DNA of 64,000 nt from Bugula neritina. Lineage: Eukaryota; Bryozoa; Gymnolaemata; Cheilostomatida; Bugulidae. A model generated the notes under the pieces. That model saw only the letters and a list, made by a program, of their open reading frames with translations. It was not told where the DNA came from and searched no databases. The stretch is taken from contig OZ037770.1 of assembly GCA_964035545.1 (NCBI GenBank), forward strand, positions 5,685,662 to 5,749,661, in the 5' to 3' direction. This document shows positions 9,601 through 20,500 of the stretch, in pieces (positions within the stretch are counted from its first letter, which is position 1; the number at the start of each line of letters is the position of its first letter). A program made the translations under genes and the position numbers.

Positions 9601-10595
9601 CCTATCACGTTCCAGAGCAGGATAACTCAGTCCATGAGTATGCCAGTGAACTAGTGGAACGGATGAAGGCCGCACACGAGATACTGCGTCAACAGCAGTG
9701 GAAGGTGCGGCACGAAGATTCCGATGAACCACCCCTCTATCAAAGAGGAGATAAGGTGTGGATGGTCAATTACCGTAGGCGCCGCGGACAGGCTGATAAG
9801 CTGAAGCCTAAGTTCGTAGGCCCCTACGTGGTCGTCGAGGCTATGCCCAATCATACGTACAAGATTGAGCGCTCAGGACAGGTGTCTATCCAGAATGAGT
9901 CTCGCTTGAAACCGTATTGGGCTAGCCCTGACGGAGTGGGAGAAGCCCCCCCGTTGTTAGAGCCCAGGAGGCAGACAACGACGCGCGGGCGACGGCGGCA
10001 TGGACCTGAATACGAAGTGGTCATACCGCGGGAGGAAAACTTGGTGAGAGAGGAGCGGCAGCTTTTGTCAACAGAAGCGTGTCCGCCACCGCCAAGTCTA
10101 ATTCCATCACTTCCAGAAACCGAGCCGGTTCCGGAAGTGCAAACCCCCACGGAGGGAGGGGCTCCATCCGGAGAACAAGAAGAGGTGACCACTAACGGTG
10201 AAGTAGAGACGCCATTAGAGGCCCCTACTAACGAGCCGGCAAGCGTGTCACCCCCCCTAGAAAGGGGACAGCGTACGAGGAAGCCCCCACCGTATTTGAA
10301 AGACTTCATATGTGACTGCATTAGAAGCGGCGCACATGAAAGTCTAGGGGAAAACCGTACGATGAAATGTTGGAGTTGTGAACCCCACGCAAATATCAAC
10401 TTTTGCGAGGGCGGAATAGTGGGAGGAATTAATGCGCGTAAAGCAAATAGTTCCGACCTCGTGCCTCAGAAACGATGCTCAGCCTTTTCTTATGCTGACA
10501 TCGCCAAAGGCAGACGTATCTCACAACCAGCTCCAACCTTACCAAGAACGTTGAGTATGGACATTAATACCGAGTTCCCAGGTAAGCCAGTATAA
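6618..10595 (+). CDS. pol: Pol: reverse transcriptase, RNase H, integrase of element 1
   Basis: The ORF encodes 1325 residues counted from the first Met; the frame is open upstream to 6474. Order: end of protease (ILGMPFLK); reverse transcriptase with RKLNSVT, LLSGYWQVPL and the catalytic YLDD at residues 357-360 (7686-7697); RNase H with LDTDAS around 504-508; integrase HHCC zinc-binding region (about 772-809, ending CEICQ); integrase core D838, D898 and E934 with 35 residues between the last two, the DD35E signature; and a GPY/F module (KFVGPYVVVE). No chromodomain was recognised. The last 150 or so residues form a Pro/Glu-rich extension with a small cysteine cluster (CDC, CWSC) that I cannot place in a family. 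The product copies the element RNA and inserts the cDNA. Confidence 0.95.
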   Translation: MPFLKQHQCRIDFSKSVVLMGGRELACVDKFGRPLVGGVQVVRNCTVPGRSRATIHCRVNSNRIARLGVVESAHEKIQLASSLNRLTERGEVLVQCVNPFTEPIELPAGSMLGRFHSVQEEDVGPSLGDVTEAPPRHPIQGRGAVPTHLRELYETASGGCASNRERQAMAKLLRDYGDVFSSGENDVGLTGIVRHEIPLTAGTVPVRQPTRRLGPEKEKEVSRQVRDLLDRGLIEPAHSAWSSPVVLVRKKDGSWRFCVDYRKLNSVTIQDAYPLPRIDESLDALAGSKYFSTLDLLSGYWQVPLSPDAQEKAAFITRDGLWKWKVLPFGLTSAPATFQRLMEQVLSGLHWKTLLVYLDDVIVISPDFETHVSRLQEVFERLRGAGLKLKPSKCALLQPEVKYLGHVVGRNGVATDPEKLRAVEDWVTPQDLTGLRAFLGLVGYYRQYIPDFAGIAQPLNRLTAKGVTWQWTPVEQEAFDRLKGCLLTAPILAYPDPTLEYILDTDASDQNVGAVLSQVQEGREVVVAYYSKSLSPAERNYCTTRKELLAVIKSVKHFRPYLYGRKFRLRTDHASLIWLCRRAEPSSQVARWLEILAEFSYRIEHRPGKRHSNADGLSRRPDGGCKQCLNIERRDGGPPRCELETLAHHGAPFDWDQGQLKQRVDESPEDVQNLRANPVLAGNVRELKKLQEELPGVVADIYRAKREGRRPSEERIRQGCAEFRLYCQRWDSLRIGQDGLLTISLAASGRHPERKRVVCPTAIRRELIWDTHKQAHAGVKRVISKLRLRWYWPQMERDVRLRVKQCEICQASKHSRPPGEAGRRRLYAGRPWQVVAVDLVGPMPLTPRGNNWILVLTDHFTWWADALAIPDASAPTVARALDQHVFCYFGLPEQIHSDQGAQFQSQLMSDLCHLWGVNQSRTTPYHPQGNGVVERNNRMLGDALQSLLLGRGQEEWDTVLPQVMRAYRSTPHTSTGETPNLLMLRRETRVPDHLTYHVPEQDNSVHEYASELVERMKAAHEILRQQQWKVRHEDSDEPPLYQRGDKVWMVNYRRRRGQADKLKPKFVGPYVVVEAMPNHTYKIERSGQVSIQNESRLKPYWASPDGVGEAPPLLEPRRQTTTRGRRRHGPEYEVVIPREENLVREERQLLSTEACPPPPSLIPSLPETEPVPEVQTPTEGGAPSGEQEEVTTNGEVETPLEAPTNEPASVSPPLERGQRTRKPPPYLKDFICDCIRSGAHESLGENRTMKCWSCEPHANINFCEGGIVGGINARKANSSDLVPQKRCSAFSYADIAKGRRISQPAPTLPRTLSMDINTEFPGKPV

Positions 10596-10612
10596 GTCTT
10601 GTATTCCTATTC

Positions 10613-11686
10613 ATGGAAACGGGCTCGATGCCAGTAAATTCTGAACTAATTCAGCAGATTGAATCAGAATTACTGGGAACCACGCTTCATGTGAATGACG
10701 ATGAAGACACTGTAATGGCCGACGGTCTGTTAGACCTAGAGCTAGACACTGTTCTTGGTCAGTCCACACATGATTCATCAGTTCCTCGAGTGCATTCCAA
10801 AAACTGTGACTCTCAGGCTAGCAACGGTCGACAGTCACTAGAATTATGTTGTAAAGATCCACCGCGATCTAACAATAATTCTACTTTTGTAGACACACTC
10901 GCACCCGTCTCTACGGACATGCCTTCTCTAGAGATGGCCTGGGACCCAGAGCCGGCCCCAACAACTCCTACCACCAGGCAACTACCACCCCAGTTGGAAG
11001 CAACCTCCAACTGGATTACCCCTGCCACAGAGAGAGAAATCAGGACCCATCAAGGAGGTGAGAGTAATCGTGAATGCAACCTCTGCCAGCAGCGATTCAC
11101 AACCCACCGCAGACTAAAGGTGCACTTGCCGCAGCACTACATCACCACTTTCTGCCCTTGCGGAGAATATAGCTATAACCGTGATTACCTACTGCGGCAC
11201 CAACGTACTATGCAGTGCTATCAAGGACATGTCTATGAAGTAGACGAATCATCATATCCTGCCTTTCTCAACGCCATCAAACCACTCATCACTGACTCAG
11301 CTCGGCTATCTCGCCTGGAGCAAGGCTTCCCTTCCCCGCGACCTATCATCTCTGGAGCCACAGCTAAACCTACACAGTCTGCTAACTCTCCACCTCACAG
11401 TCCTATACGCATGCCGCATACCTTTCCTCGTGTCGTACTACAGAGAGTAGACACAAATGCGTATACACTCCCTCCTCCTCTTCCATCCTCAGAGCGGAAA
11501 CGACACAGGCAGCCAACTTCCTCTCGCTCGTCCCCCTGGGCCCGTAACCTACGTGAGGTAGAAGCTAGGGCGCATGACTTGGAGCAAGAAGTGTACAGGC
11601 TGGCCCCACGAATACAGGCAGCCTCCAGTGAACTCAAATACTTACAGGAGTCGATTAAACGCATGAAGCGTGCGGCCCGCAGTTAA
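10613..11686 (+). CDS. ORF3 of element 1: C2H2 zinc-finger/coiled-coil protein
   Basis: The ORF encodes 357 residues and starts 17 nt after the pol stop, inside the element, ahead of the purine tract and 3' LTR. Residues 1-150 are acidic and Ser/Thr/Pro-rich. C155, C158, H171 and H175 form a classical C2H2 finger (C-x2-C-x12-H-x3-H). C181, C183, H196 and C202 form a second, atypical C-x-C-x12-H-x5-C cluster. A basic KRHR patch lies near 296-299 and a Glu/Leu-rich predicted coiled coil spans about 312-352. There is no signal peptide or transmembrane helix, so it is not an envelope protein although it sits in the env position. Inferred role: nucleic-acid binding, perhaps RNA packaging or targeting. 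It could instead be a captured host gene. How it is translated is unknown. Confidence 0.85.
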   Translation: METGSMPVNSELIQQIESELLGTTLHVNDDEDTVMADGLLDLELDTVLGQSTHDSSVPRVHSKNCDSQASNGRQSLELCCKDPPRSNNNSTFVDTLAPVSTDMPSLEMAWDPEPAPTTPTTRQLPPQLEATSNWITPATEREIRTHQGGESNRECNLCQQRFTTHRRLKVHLPQHYITTFCPCGEYSYNRDYLLRHQRTMQCYQGHVYEVDESSYPAFLNAIKPLITDSARLSRLEQGFPSPRPIISGATAKPTQSANSPPHSPIRMPHTFPRVVLQRVDTNAYTLPPPLPSSERKRHRQPTSSRSSPWARNLREVEARAHDLEQEVYRLAPRIQAASSELKYLQESIKRMKRAARS

Positions 11687-11935
11687 CTCGAGTCTACCTA
11701 CCACTCCCTACTACTCATTCCCCTACCTCTCTGTGGCATTCCCTACCATAATGGTGGCACGTACTCTATATGTAGATAGGACCTTCTCTTGCTTATTACT
11801 AGTGCACGATATATATACCTGTATATTTTTACCAGTTGTTGTTTTTTTATATACTTTATGCTGTTCTCTTACCCCCCCAACGAAGTATACGTTTTTTATG
11901 TGAATCTTATTTTATCAGAAAGTGGGCTTTCTGCT

Positions 11936-11946
11936 GGAGGGGGCAG
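11936..11946 (+). other. Polypurine tract of element 1
   Basis: GGAGGGGGCAG immediately precedes the 3' LTR. This is the standard plus-strand priming site of LTR retrotransposons. Confidence 0.85.
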
Positions 11947-12251
11947 TGTGGTGGCTCGCGGAGCTACCAGCAACACAATACGCAAGGTTGCGTATTGACC
12001 CGGAACAATGTATTAGCCAATTAGCTAAGCTGTTTGATAAGTAATAGTAGCCGCTTCGCGCTACTAGCTCAGTTGAGGATAGTGCTGTAAACTAAATAGA
12101 CGTGCGTATCATTACTGTTGTACATTGGATTTTTATTATGTATTCTTGTATTAAATATAACGATATCTACTCGACTTAACTGGTGAAGTTTCTCTAGTGT
12201 TAAATAGACTCTCTTGGTGGCACATCAACCCTAAATCTGAAAACTATAACA
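11947..12251 (+). repeat. 3' LTR of element 1
   Basis: 305 bp, identical by eye to 4812-5116, followed by the target duplication ATAA. Confidence 0.95.
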
Positions 12252-13180
12252 ATAAGATAACACGTTGCACCGTATTCTCTTTTAAAGAATATGCATCTTT
12301 TCTATACGAGTATGATGATTTTGCCACTTGATATTAAAACTAAACTTAGTTTCCTGGTGAACCATCTCACTCACTGATTGGCTCCGTATAACAGTTGAGT
12401 CAATGCGATTGGCTAACATATTGATTGTAGCTGTATGAATGCAGAGACATGGAAAGTGTAAAATTTTGTTATCTTATATACCATAGGTTATTTCTCGTAA
12501 TATAAAATTGAAGCTACATCATATACTACTCTAGAGACGAATATACAGCAATATCTATTTACTGAGTGACAAATCCTTCACACTTTTGTAAATGGCGACA
12601 GTATATATAGTATCCAAAACACAAGTAAATTTTGTTTTCTTGGATTTTGAATAAAGTAGTAAATAAGCAGGGCATAATTTCACAGTATCTCGTCCTCAGA
12701 CATAACACTTATGTACCAATACGAGATACATTACATCATAATTAAATGTTGTCTATCGGCAAAAATTTTGCAGTAGCCAATCATAGTACTATAACAGGGC
12801 AGTCTGAGTGTAGTATCTCGTTTATCGGCATAATTATAATAGCCCGTAGTTGAAGATGGAGTTGGAAGCTTTTCAAATACCTCCCACATATAATAGCATT
12901 TATGCTGGTCCCTACAGCTAAATAAACATTATGGTAGACCAATAATCATGAAAGCTCTACTCATTTGTAACTGGAGGATTTGTAGCACCACAATACTAAA
13001 TTTCTTGCATTGGAGGTGCTCAGGCTGTGTTGTCATAGTGATATGTACTTATTGGGGCTTGGTATAAAATTAAACCTGACAATTATAAGGATTAAAGTAT
13101 TATTGCTGTGGTTTCAACTGACCAACTTTGGAGTTATTATCTCGATTCTTTGTCAGGAATGGTTAGATAATTTCATGCAA
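12252..13180. other. Host flank of element 1, no gene seen
   Basis: AT-rich sequence that was contiguous with the GPCR 5' flank before the insertion. Two CCAAT-box-like ATTGGC motifs (near 12378 and 12409) might belong to the former promoter. No ORF is supported. Confidence 0.3.
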
Positions 13181-13240
13181 TAATGAGTTTTGGCTTTATA
13201 TCATTATAAATAATGAGTTTTGGCTTTATATCATTATAAA
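13181..13240 (+). repeat. Exact 30-bp tandem duplication
   Basis: Two perfect adjacent copies (13181-13210 and 13211-13240) of a 30-bp unit beginning TAATGAGTTTTGG. Perfect identity suggests a recent duplication. Confidence 0.9.
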
Positions 13241-16200
13241 TATCTACATTGATGGCAGCACTGAGCTAGAATTCTAATATCTTTTCAAGCTCATTGGGTG
13301 GCAGATTATTGGCTAAATTTTATGCAGATATTGAATAAATAATGTGGTTTGATAGTTGTGCTATATTGTTAGGTTCACAAGCATCTTTAAAAAGTTATAA
13401 TTATTGCGTTGACCATAGGTCAAAAAATTACCTAAAGAGAGGGCAGACAACTCCAAAAGATTGTTTTCGCAGAAGCAAGTAAAATTCAACTAAACTGAAT
13501 ACTCCAACTGATCAACATTTTCATCTATTAAAATTGAAGAAAAGTTAAATATTATTATACTATTCTAATCATGAATAGGCACAAGCTAAAAATATATTTA
13601 TTTCAAAAAATATAAAAAGTAAAGTAACACAACAATGTTTGCAAACGCAGACCTAAAAATGTGAATATTCTAGCTTGAAATTAAGTCTGAAATTCAGACT
13701 TTTCGAGGTTGAATTGACTCACCAGAAAAAACAATTAAAAAAATTATAAAGACAAGCATGTAATGAAATATGTAATTCATTAGCAAAACTGGAGGAAAGC
13801 ACTTTTTTTTCTAGAAATTGTTCGATTACATAATACATTTTGGGCAAATGATGTTTTTTAATAAAATGAAACTGTTGTATTGTTTGGCTAGATGAAGTTT
13901 CAAAAGTATTTTTAATATTTTCTCAAATAAAGTAGACATGCACTCCATTTTCACATTTTTTGGCAAAACATGATTGGGATTCAGTAGTCAATCAGTTAAG
14001 TTTGACACAAGGAGTTGTCACATCCATTCCAAAGAACAAGACCATCTACAATAACAAACATGGAAAGTACCTAAAATTACATTTAAGTTTACAACAGTCC
14101 TTAAAATAAATGTTGCCTTCTACCAATGTTAAATAAGAACATGATGTAATGCTATGTTTACTTAGACTAAATCTTGCTGACTTACAATGAAATTCATTCA
14201 TTTCAATTTGAAAATTCCTGTCAATAACTTGACTCTATGCTAACAACTGATTGTAATACCAAAATCACACTGCTACTTTTAGTTTAGGGAATTCGTTTCA
14301 TTATTAGTTCAATATTCAGCAGAGGTTTTTCTTTAATGAACAAACAATAGGCATACATGCAGATGAAAGATTAGGTCTAGTGAATACTAACTTTGTGTCT
14401 AACAAAAGAAAATGAAAGACTGCATGAAAAATTAACAACTCTAAAAACTTGCAATTTGAATGAGGCTCAGGCTTTTAGGTGAGCAAGAGTAACCAGAAGA
14501 GCTACTTTAATGGAAGAAATTACTGACTGATTGTGTAGTTGCAGGCTGCATGATGTGTTTTGATTGTCACAACCACTTTTGAAAAGGGAAAATCCATTAA
14601 ATTAAGACTACTGGCAAACAACAGAACGATAAGGAAAAAATACCAAGTAGAAATTCACTTCTCAAAGCAAACTGTAGTTGATACATTATAGATGCTTAGA
14701 AGAAGCAGGCAATAGTGAATGCTATATAGTGTAGATCAGGATTCTATACAATGACAAGTAAACTGAAATTGCAGTGCACTTTGAAACTACTTGTAAGAAT
14801 GGGCTTAGTGCTTTATAGTGCCTTGAAATTTTTTCAAGTCTAATTGGCACCATGCTATTAGAATTCGCAGAGAGATGACCCTTTAAACTTTCACTTTAAA
14901 CTTTAATACCTTCACGATTTTCAGTAAGAAATTCAATTTATCTAGGTCTAAAATTTCACCGAGTTGCATTGTAAAAGCCGCTGGTCAAAATGTTTAGTTT
15001 GTGATAACTTAATCAGCTGATTTCAGAATAACAATCATTGGGAATGACATCTTCATGTAGATATAGATATTTATGCTTATAATTATATCGACTGCCTTCA
15101 TCAATCATCGATACTATGCTGCCAAATCAACTAATTAATTACAGTTGGAAACTTCAATGGGCATTGAATAGCAATTTAGCAAGTTATACTTTTAATATTA
15201 CAAAAAGAACTTATGCATCAATATGATTTAAAACATAGGTGGGTACTCGGCAAGTGATATTAACTGAAACTGGAACTTTTTTCATGCAGGAAAAGCATCA
15301 ACGCAACTCAACAGAAACTTAAAAATGTCCGGCACACTTTATGCTTTGGCAACATGCACACAATAACTTCGTTTATGGTACAAACCTTTTTGTTGATTGT
15401 TTTCCAACATTTTCACTAGAGCAAAGCCGAAAGAAATTTGGAAACTGCATAATGACGCCAACCACCGTGGCATCATCTTCTCTGGAAAAGTATTGACAAA
15501 TCATCACCCAAAAACTTCAGCAAAGCCTCCATCAATAGTATGTAATACTTTAGCTGAAACTAAAAAGAAAGAGACAATATTTTCGTGTAATTTAACCCAT
15601 CAATAAACGCATCAATAGTTAGTGTGGCCACGGTTTAAACCTCATTAATTTCATGCTATTTAAGGCTTTTACAACTTAAAAGATGTAATTCATCTGCAAG
15701 AGAAATGTTACGTATATGAAATGAGTAGAAGTGCAAAAGCAAGCAGGTATTAAGGAAGGACGAGTTAGTAGGTGTACTTTGACTTGCGATAGATCAATGT
15801 GATACCAGATGTGAATTTTGAGGCGTGTTTACTCCAATCTCACTGAAAAGGTATAAATAGCTAAATTTACGAGACACACAATATTTTATGAAATACTGCA
15901 CATTCATTAAAACTTTATAAAACTCTAGTGTGAAGGGTGACTCACACTTTTAAACCATAGATGAGCTAAGTTGTAAAAGTTTGATAAGAACCTTTTACTC
16001 TATAAATTTATGCAACATAAAATACTCACCACATATTCAACAGCTACGAAGTTTTGTTGAAGATAAACTTCCTCAACAAATATACAGAAAAAAGCTATTT
16101 GAAAGCCAAATTTCATTAGCATATTATAAGATTATTTGTGTTTCATCTTTATAAACAGTGATTTAGTCATTTAACTGATAACTAATGATTTCACTTTGTT

Positions 16201-16597
16201 TTTCATTCAATAAAAACTAAGTGTAGTTGGTGTTAAAAACAGTTTTCATTTCTCACCCTAGTCTGCGTAGGCAAACAATTGGATTGTTTCAAACACCACA
16301 TAGGTAAAGCGTGACAGCATAGCCAGTGGAGAAAACGATCATCTATACTGCTGGATCAGTGGCAACTTGTGAGTGTGTCAGAGTACTGTCTTGTTGTGTG
16401 ACTCTACAAATAAATTATGAATTTGAATATACTACAAAGTTGCAAACATTGTTTTAACAAAACACAGCATTTATTTGATATTATATGTAAAGCTCAAGTT
16501 GGTATAATATATATTAAATACATTTTAGCTTTCCTTTTGGATACTCTGAAACAAAATAAAAAAATAAACCAAAATTGGGTAAAGCCATGCAAACTAG
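13241..16597. other. AT-rich intergenic DNA, no gene recognised
   Basis: Short ORFs occur by chance (for example 15397-15606 +) without domain, codon or splice support. No RNA gene was seen. Confidence 0.3.
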
Positions 16598-16885
16598 AGA
16601 GAGAAAGAGAGTGGGAGAGGGGGGGTGGGAGAGAAAGGTTAGGAGAGAGGATGGAAGAGAGATGGGGTAGAAGAGAGAAAGGGAGAGAGTCAGAGAGATA
16701 GTCGAAAAGGGAGGAGAGTAAGGTTAGGAGAGAGAGAAGGTGGGAAAGACAGAGAGTGGGAGAGAGAGGGAGAAGGTGGGAGAGACAGAGGGTGGGAGAG
16801 AGGGAGGGTGGGAGAGAGGGAGAGAAAGAGAGAGAGGTTGAGTGGAAGGTGTGGGAGAAAGAGACAGAGAGAGGAGTGAGAGAGC
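16598..16885 (+). repeat. Purine (GA/GGGA) low-complexity tract
   Basis: Nearly 290 bp of almost pure purines on the plus strand, built from GAGAGA, GGGAGAG and GGTGGGAGA units. Long homopurine-homopyrimidine tracts can form triplex DNA. The long minus ORF across it (16690-17106) is an artefact of the repeat. Confidence 0.9.
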
Positions 16886-17487
16886 TTCCAAACTAACACC
16901 ATTGACTTAAAAAATGTTGATAAAAACTGCAGCAAGTCTTTAAAAACGATGCTAGCAAGTTCAAAGCTCACTATAACTTTCAAAATCAATAAAATGTCAA
17001 GTTCAAAAAACTCATCTGCGAGCAAAAAATAGTTACAGAGACAACCAGGTATTGGGCAAGAGCCAGCTAATAGGAGTACCTTTTTAGATAAGCTGCATGC
17101 AGGCACAGTGAGATAGCATCGGTGAGTTGTGTCTTCGTTTTAATTTCCTAAAAATGAACATAAACAAATGCTAGTAATGAAAGTTTTTAGGGTTATTAAG
17201 GGTGCAATTTTATCACTTAACATCATAGCCATAGCAAAAATTGCTCAGTACAAATTTAAGAAAAATTTCTTTCATCCATTACATAATATCCAAAATCAAT
17301 TCCATTTATTCAATTCATCAAGCTGAAAAACCAAGAATAATCAGAAAGACAGTAAAATCACTTTCTCGTAAAAAACAGCTTTAGATCAAAATTGTTGGGT
17401 TCAGCTCTTAAGCTAAAACACCGATGCATTGAAATACAAAAAAGATCAGCATACTTTTGACTGTCACAAAATTTATTTTACGTGCAT

Positions 17488-17559
17488 CAGACATTTTAAG
17501 GTCACCCGCCAACCGCGCAGGACCACGGCGGTAAAAGGTGACCAGACATTTTAAGGTCA
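17488..17559 (+). repeat. 17-bp direct repeats around a GC-rich 38-bp segment
   Basis: CAGACATTTTAAGGTCA occurs at 17488-17504 and again at 17543-17559. Between them lies a GC-rich 38-bp piece unlike the AT-rich surroundings. This could be a small filler insertion or a duplication-mediated repair scar. Confidence 0.7.
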
Positions 17560-20500
17560 ATCAAAATCAAGCAAAATTCATCGCCATTTCGCTTACTGCT
17601 TTATGCTGCAGCTTATTTTTGCTTACCAAGTTTCTTTCTGCAGAAGAATTGTAGCTAGCTTCTCGATTTGCCATCTTTATTCCAGTCCCGGTTCAAATGA
17701 CACCTTGATGGTATTAAATATCCATGCAAGCTAAAAAATATTTATCAATCAGTACAACAACAGAAATACTTACAATGATCCAAATATTACTATCACATTA
17801 CGATAACATTACACAGTAACACTATGATTAACATTGTAATATTGAAGCATGACTTTGTGGTAGTTTGATATGCTATAGCAAAAGGCAGAAAAACCAAGTG
17901 AAAAACCAACAGAAATAATCAAGTACAATTAACTAAAGTAAATAAACTCACTGAATAGTAAATATTTTACTATACTTAGTGAATTGATTTACTTCCATTA
18001 GGTTTACTTTCATGATTAAATGCTTCTGTCTATTTTCCAGTTTATAGGAATATATTAAAAGTGAAACTAACTATAATTACTATTACCTTATCTAGTTTTG
18101 ACTATATATTTTTCACAAATATAAACATAGTTATATGCATATCCCTATTGTGACTGCAGATACCATTGCGGTAACTGAAATCAAACTTCATTCTACTTCA
18201 AGTTTCTAACATTGTCCTAGTTCAAAGACTAACAAGTGAATAATTAATAACTGTGAAAGCTGCAAAAAGTTACTTTATTATTAAATAAGATACAACTGAT
18301 TCTACCGTATATGATACTATGGTATCTGTATTAAATTGAAACATAATTATGAAAATCAAAAGTTGCACTTTGGGCACTTATATTATAGTAATTAAATTGA
18401 CAGCTTAAAATAGGCACATTAAACTATGATTGCAATTTTTATCCATTTATCTTTATAATTGAAGAATTATGATTTATTCTTACACACTTTATCATTATGT
18501 TTAATCATCCTGACTTTCAGTCTGTCATAGTGATTACTACTATATGAAAATGACTTTGACTTAGGAGTCATAATTATAGTCACAGTGTTGATAAGTCAAC
18601 AGTGTAGGATTAACACAGCACCAGACTAGTACTACCTCCAGCTTTCAAGTTTATGTTAGGGTATCTCTAAGACTAAAGAGTAACCCTAATAATGTAAGCA
18701 AAAAGCAGTGAGTAATAAGCATGCTATTCAACTTCAAGTTTCACTATTACTATAACTAATACCACATGTATTTTAATAAAATTATGTAGCTGGTGAGTGA
18801 ACTATAAAATTAAGTGGGGATCAAACTTTGAGCAATAATAATAGAAATAATATTAGGACAGAGGTTTCCAATTATTAGTATGTGAAACCAAAGAAGAATG
18901 AATAACTACTATTAGTATTATTACGTTTACTTTATATTTAGTTTTACCAGTTCGTATTATGATTATCTTACTTTGAATTGTAAAGTATAATAATTATAAT
19001 ATTCATAGTATTATATTTATATTATTAATTAATATTTGTATTAGTAAAAACATTTGCTTTAAGTTGCTTGTTTATTAAATTATTCTAAATCCTAATAACG
19101 ATAATCTTAATATTAGTGATAATCATTATGCTCCTCACTATCCCCAAGTGCTATCAGTATGACCATCGCAATGTGAACCTAGACGTGAATGTAAAAAGGC
19201 ACTGCAAAATAGAACATGGGATGGAGGCAGATATCCATATCATGATACAAATATCGATATTGAAGTTGATAATCATAATTATTATACAAATATAATGATA
19301 ATAACTACAATGATCAAAAATAAATAATAACAAAGAGTTTTCGAATTACTATTCATAAAATCAAAGATCACATTTATAAAGATATAATCATATCTATTAT
19401 TAAATTTAAGTCAACTATACTAATAGCAATAGTAATAGAAATAGAAAAAAAAAATCAATTTTAAGACAAAGAGTAAGAAAAATACTAAATCGATATTTAA
19501 AATTACTTATTTTTAATTTTAGTCACTTACAGTCAGTCTTAGTTTAATTTTTACCACTGAGTGTTTAATTTCAAGTTCATTTTGACAATAAACTTGAAGA
19601 CTTTAACTAAGAATATGTATAACTCAAAATTCCAAACTGGTACAAGTAAAAGTTGCTACTGAAGCTTTGTAATATTATTTTAAATTATTGGTATGATAGC
19701 ATTATATTTTGATTCATAGCAATACTGATAGTGACAATTTCAAACATACCCATACCATTACTGTTACAGTTTAAGTTACTATTGCCATTGTGATTGCCGG
19801 TAATGAGTAAATATAACTTAAATTTATATGACTATTACTATTACTATTAGTATTACTATCACTTTCAGTACCGGTCTAGTATCAGTATCACCTTAATTCA
19901 AAATCAATGTATAATTTATCAAATTACTTTTATATTATCATTTATCAATAATATGTCTATCACTATGATATTTTCATGATATTGATTTTTAATTTAAACA
20001 TAATAAAATCATAGGTATAATCATAATGATAATCATAATGCTTAATTTTACTTTTAGTTCAGGTTCAATGATTTAAGAGTAAGTGAAAGTTACTATAACT
20101 ATTGCCATTGTGATTGCTAGAAATAAGTAAATATAATTTAAATTTATATGACTATTACTATTACCAACACTCAGACTTACTCGGACTCACTCTGTCTCTA
20201 ACTCTAAGTCTGAGTCTCACTCCACCAGAGTGAGAGTGACAGTGACACTGAATTACTATAACTATTAGTATTAGTATTAGTATTAGCAAAATATATCAAC
20301 CTTATGATTATCTTATTAGTTATTACAATATGTTCGGCATTGATGTTGAACTAAAAATATTAATAGTTATTACAATCACAATGACAATGCCAATATGATC
20401 AAAGACAATTAGTATTACAAATGATTCCAAGCAGTTTGAGTTGAAGGTAAGTTATAAGTTGAAGTAGTACGTAAGTGGTAGTTGATACTGATACTATCAG

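Larger units (their letters stand above)
4812..12251 (+). mobile_element. Ty3/Gypsy LTR retrotransposon, element 1 (young)
   Basis: This is a complete 7.44-kb element. It has two 305-bp LTRs (TG...CA ends) that look identical by eye, flanked by the 4-bp target duplication ATAA (4808-4811 and 12252-12255). A primer-binding site follows the 5' LTR and a purine tract precedes the 3' LTR. The gene order gag, protease, reverse transcriptase, RNase H, integrase defines Ty3/Gypsy (Metaviridae-type). An extra ORF follows pol. The body is clearly more GC-rich than the host flanks. Identical LTRs imply recent insertion, yet the protease region contains a stop codon and a frame change at a G13 run, so this copy may not be autonomous. 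Confidence 0.95.

Noticed and set aside
9851-10399. 182-residue minus ORF inside pol of element 1
   Set aside because: Antisense shadow of the intact pol frame, with no domain.
10613-11686. ORF3 as an envelope gene
   Set aside because: No signal peptide, fusion peptide, transmembrane helix or furin-like site; zinc fingers and a coiled coil instead.
16690-17106. 138-residue minus ORF with Ser/Leu/Pro repeats
   Set aside because: Produced by the homopurine tract on the opposite strand; no start context or domain.
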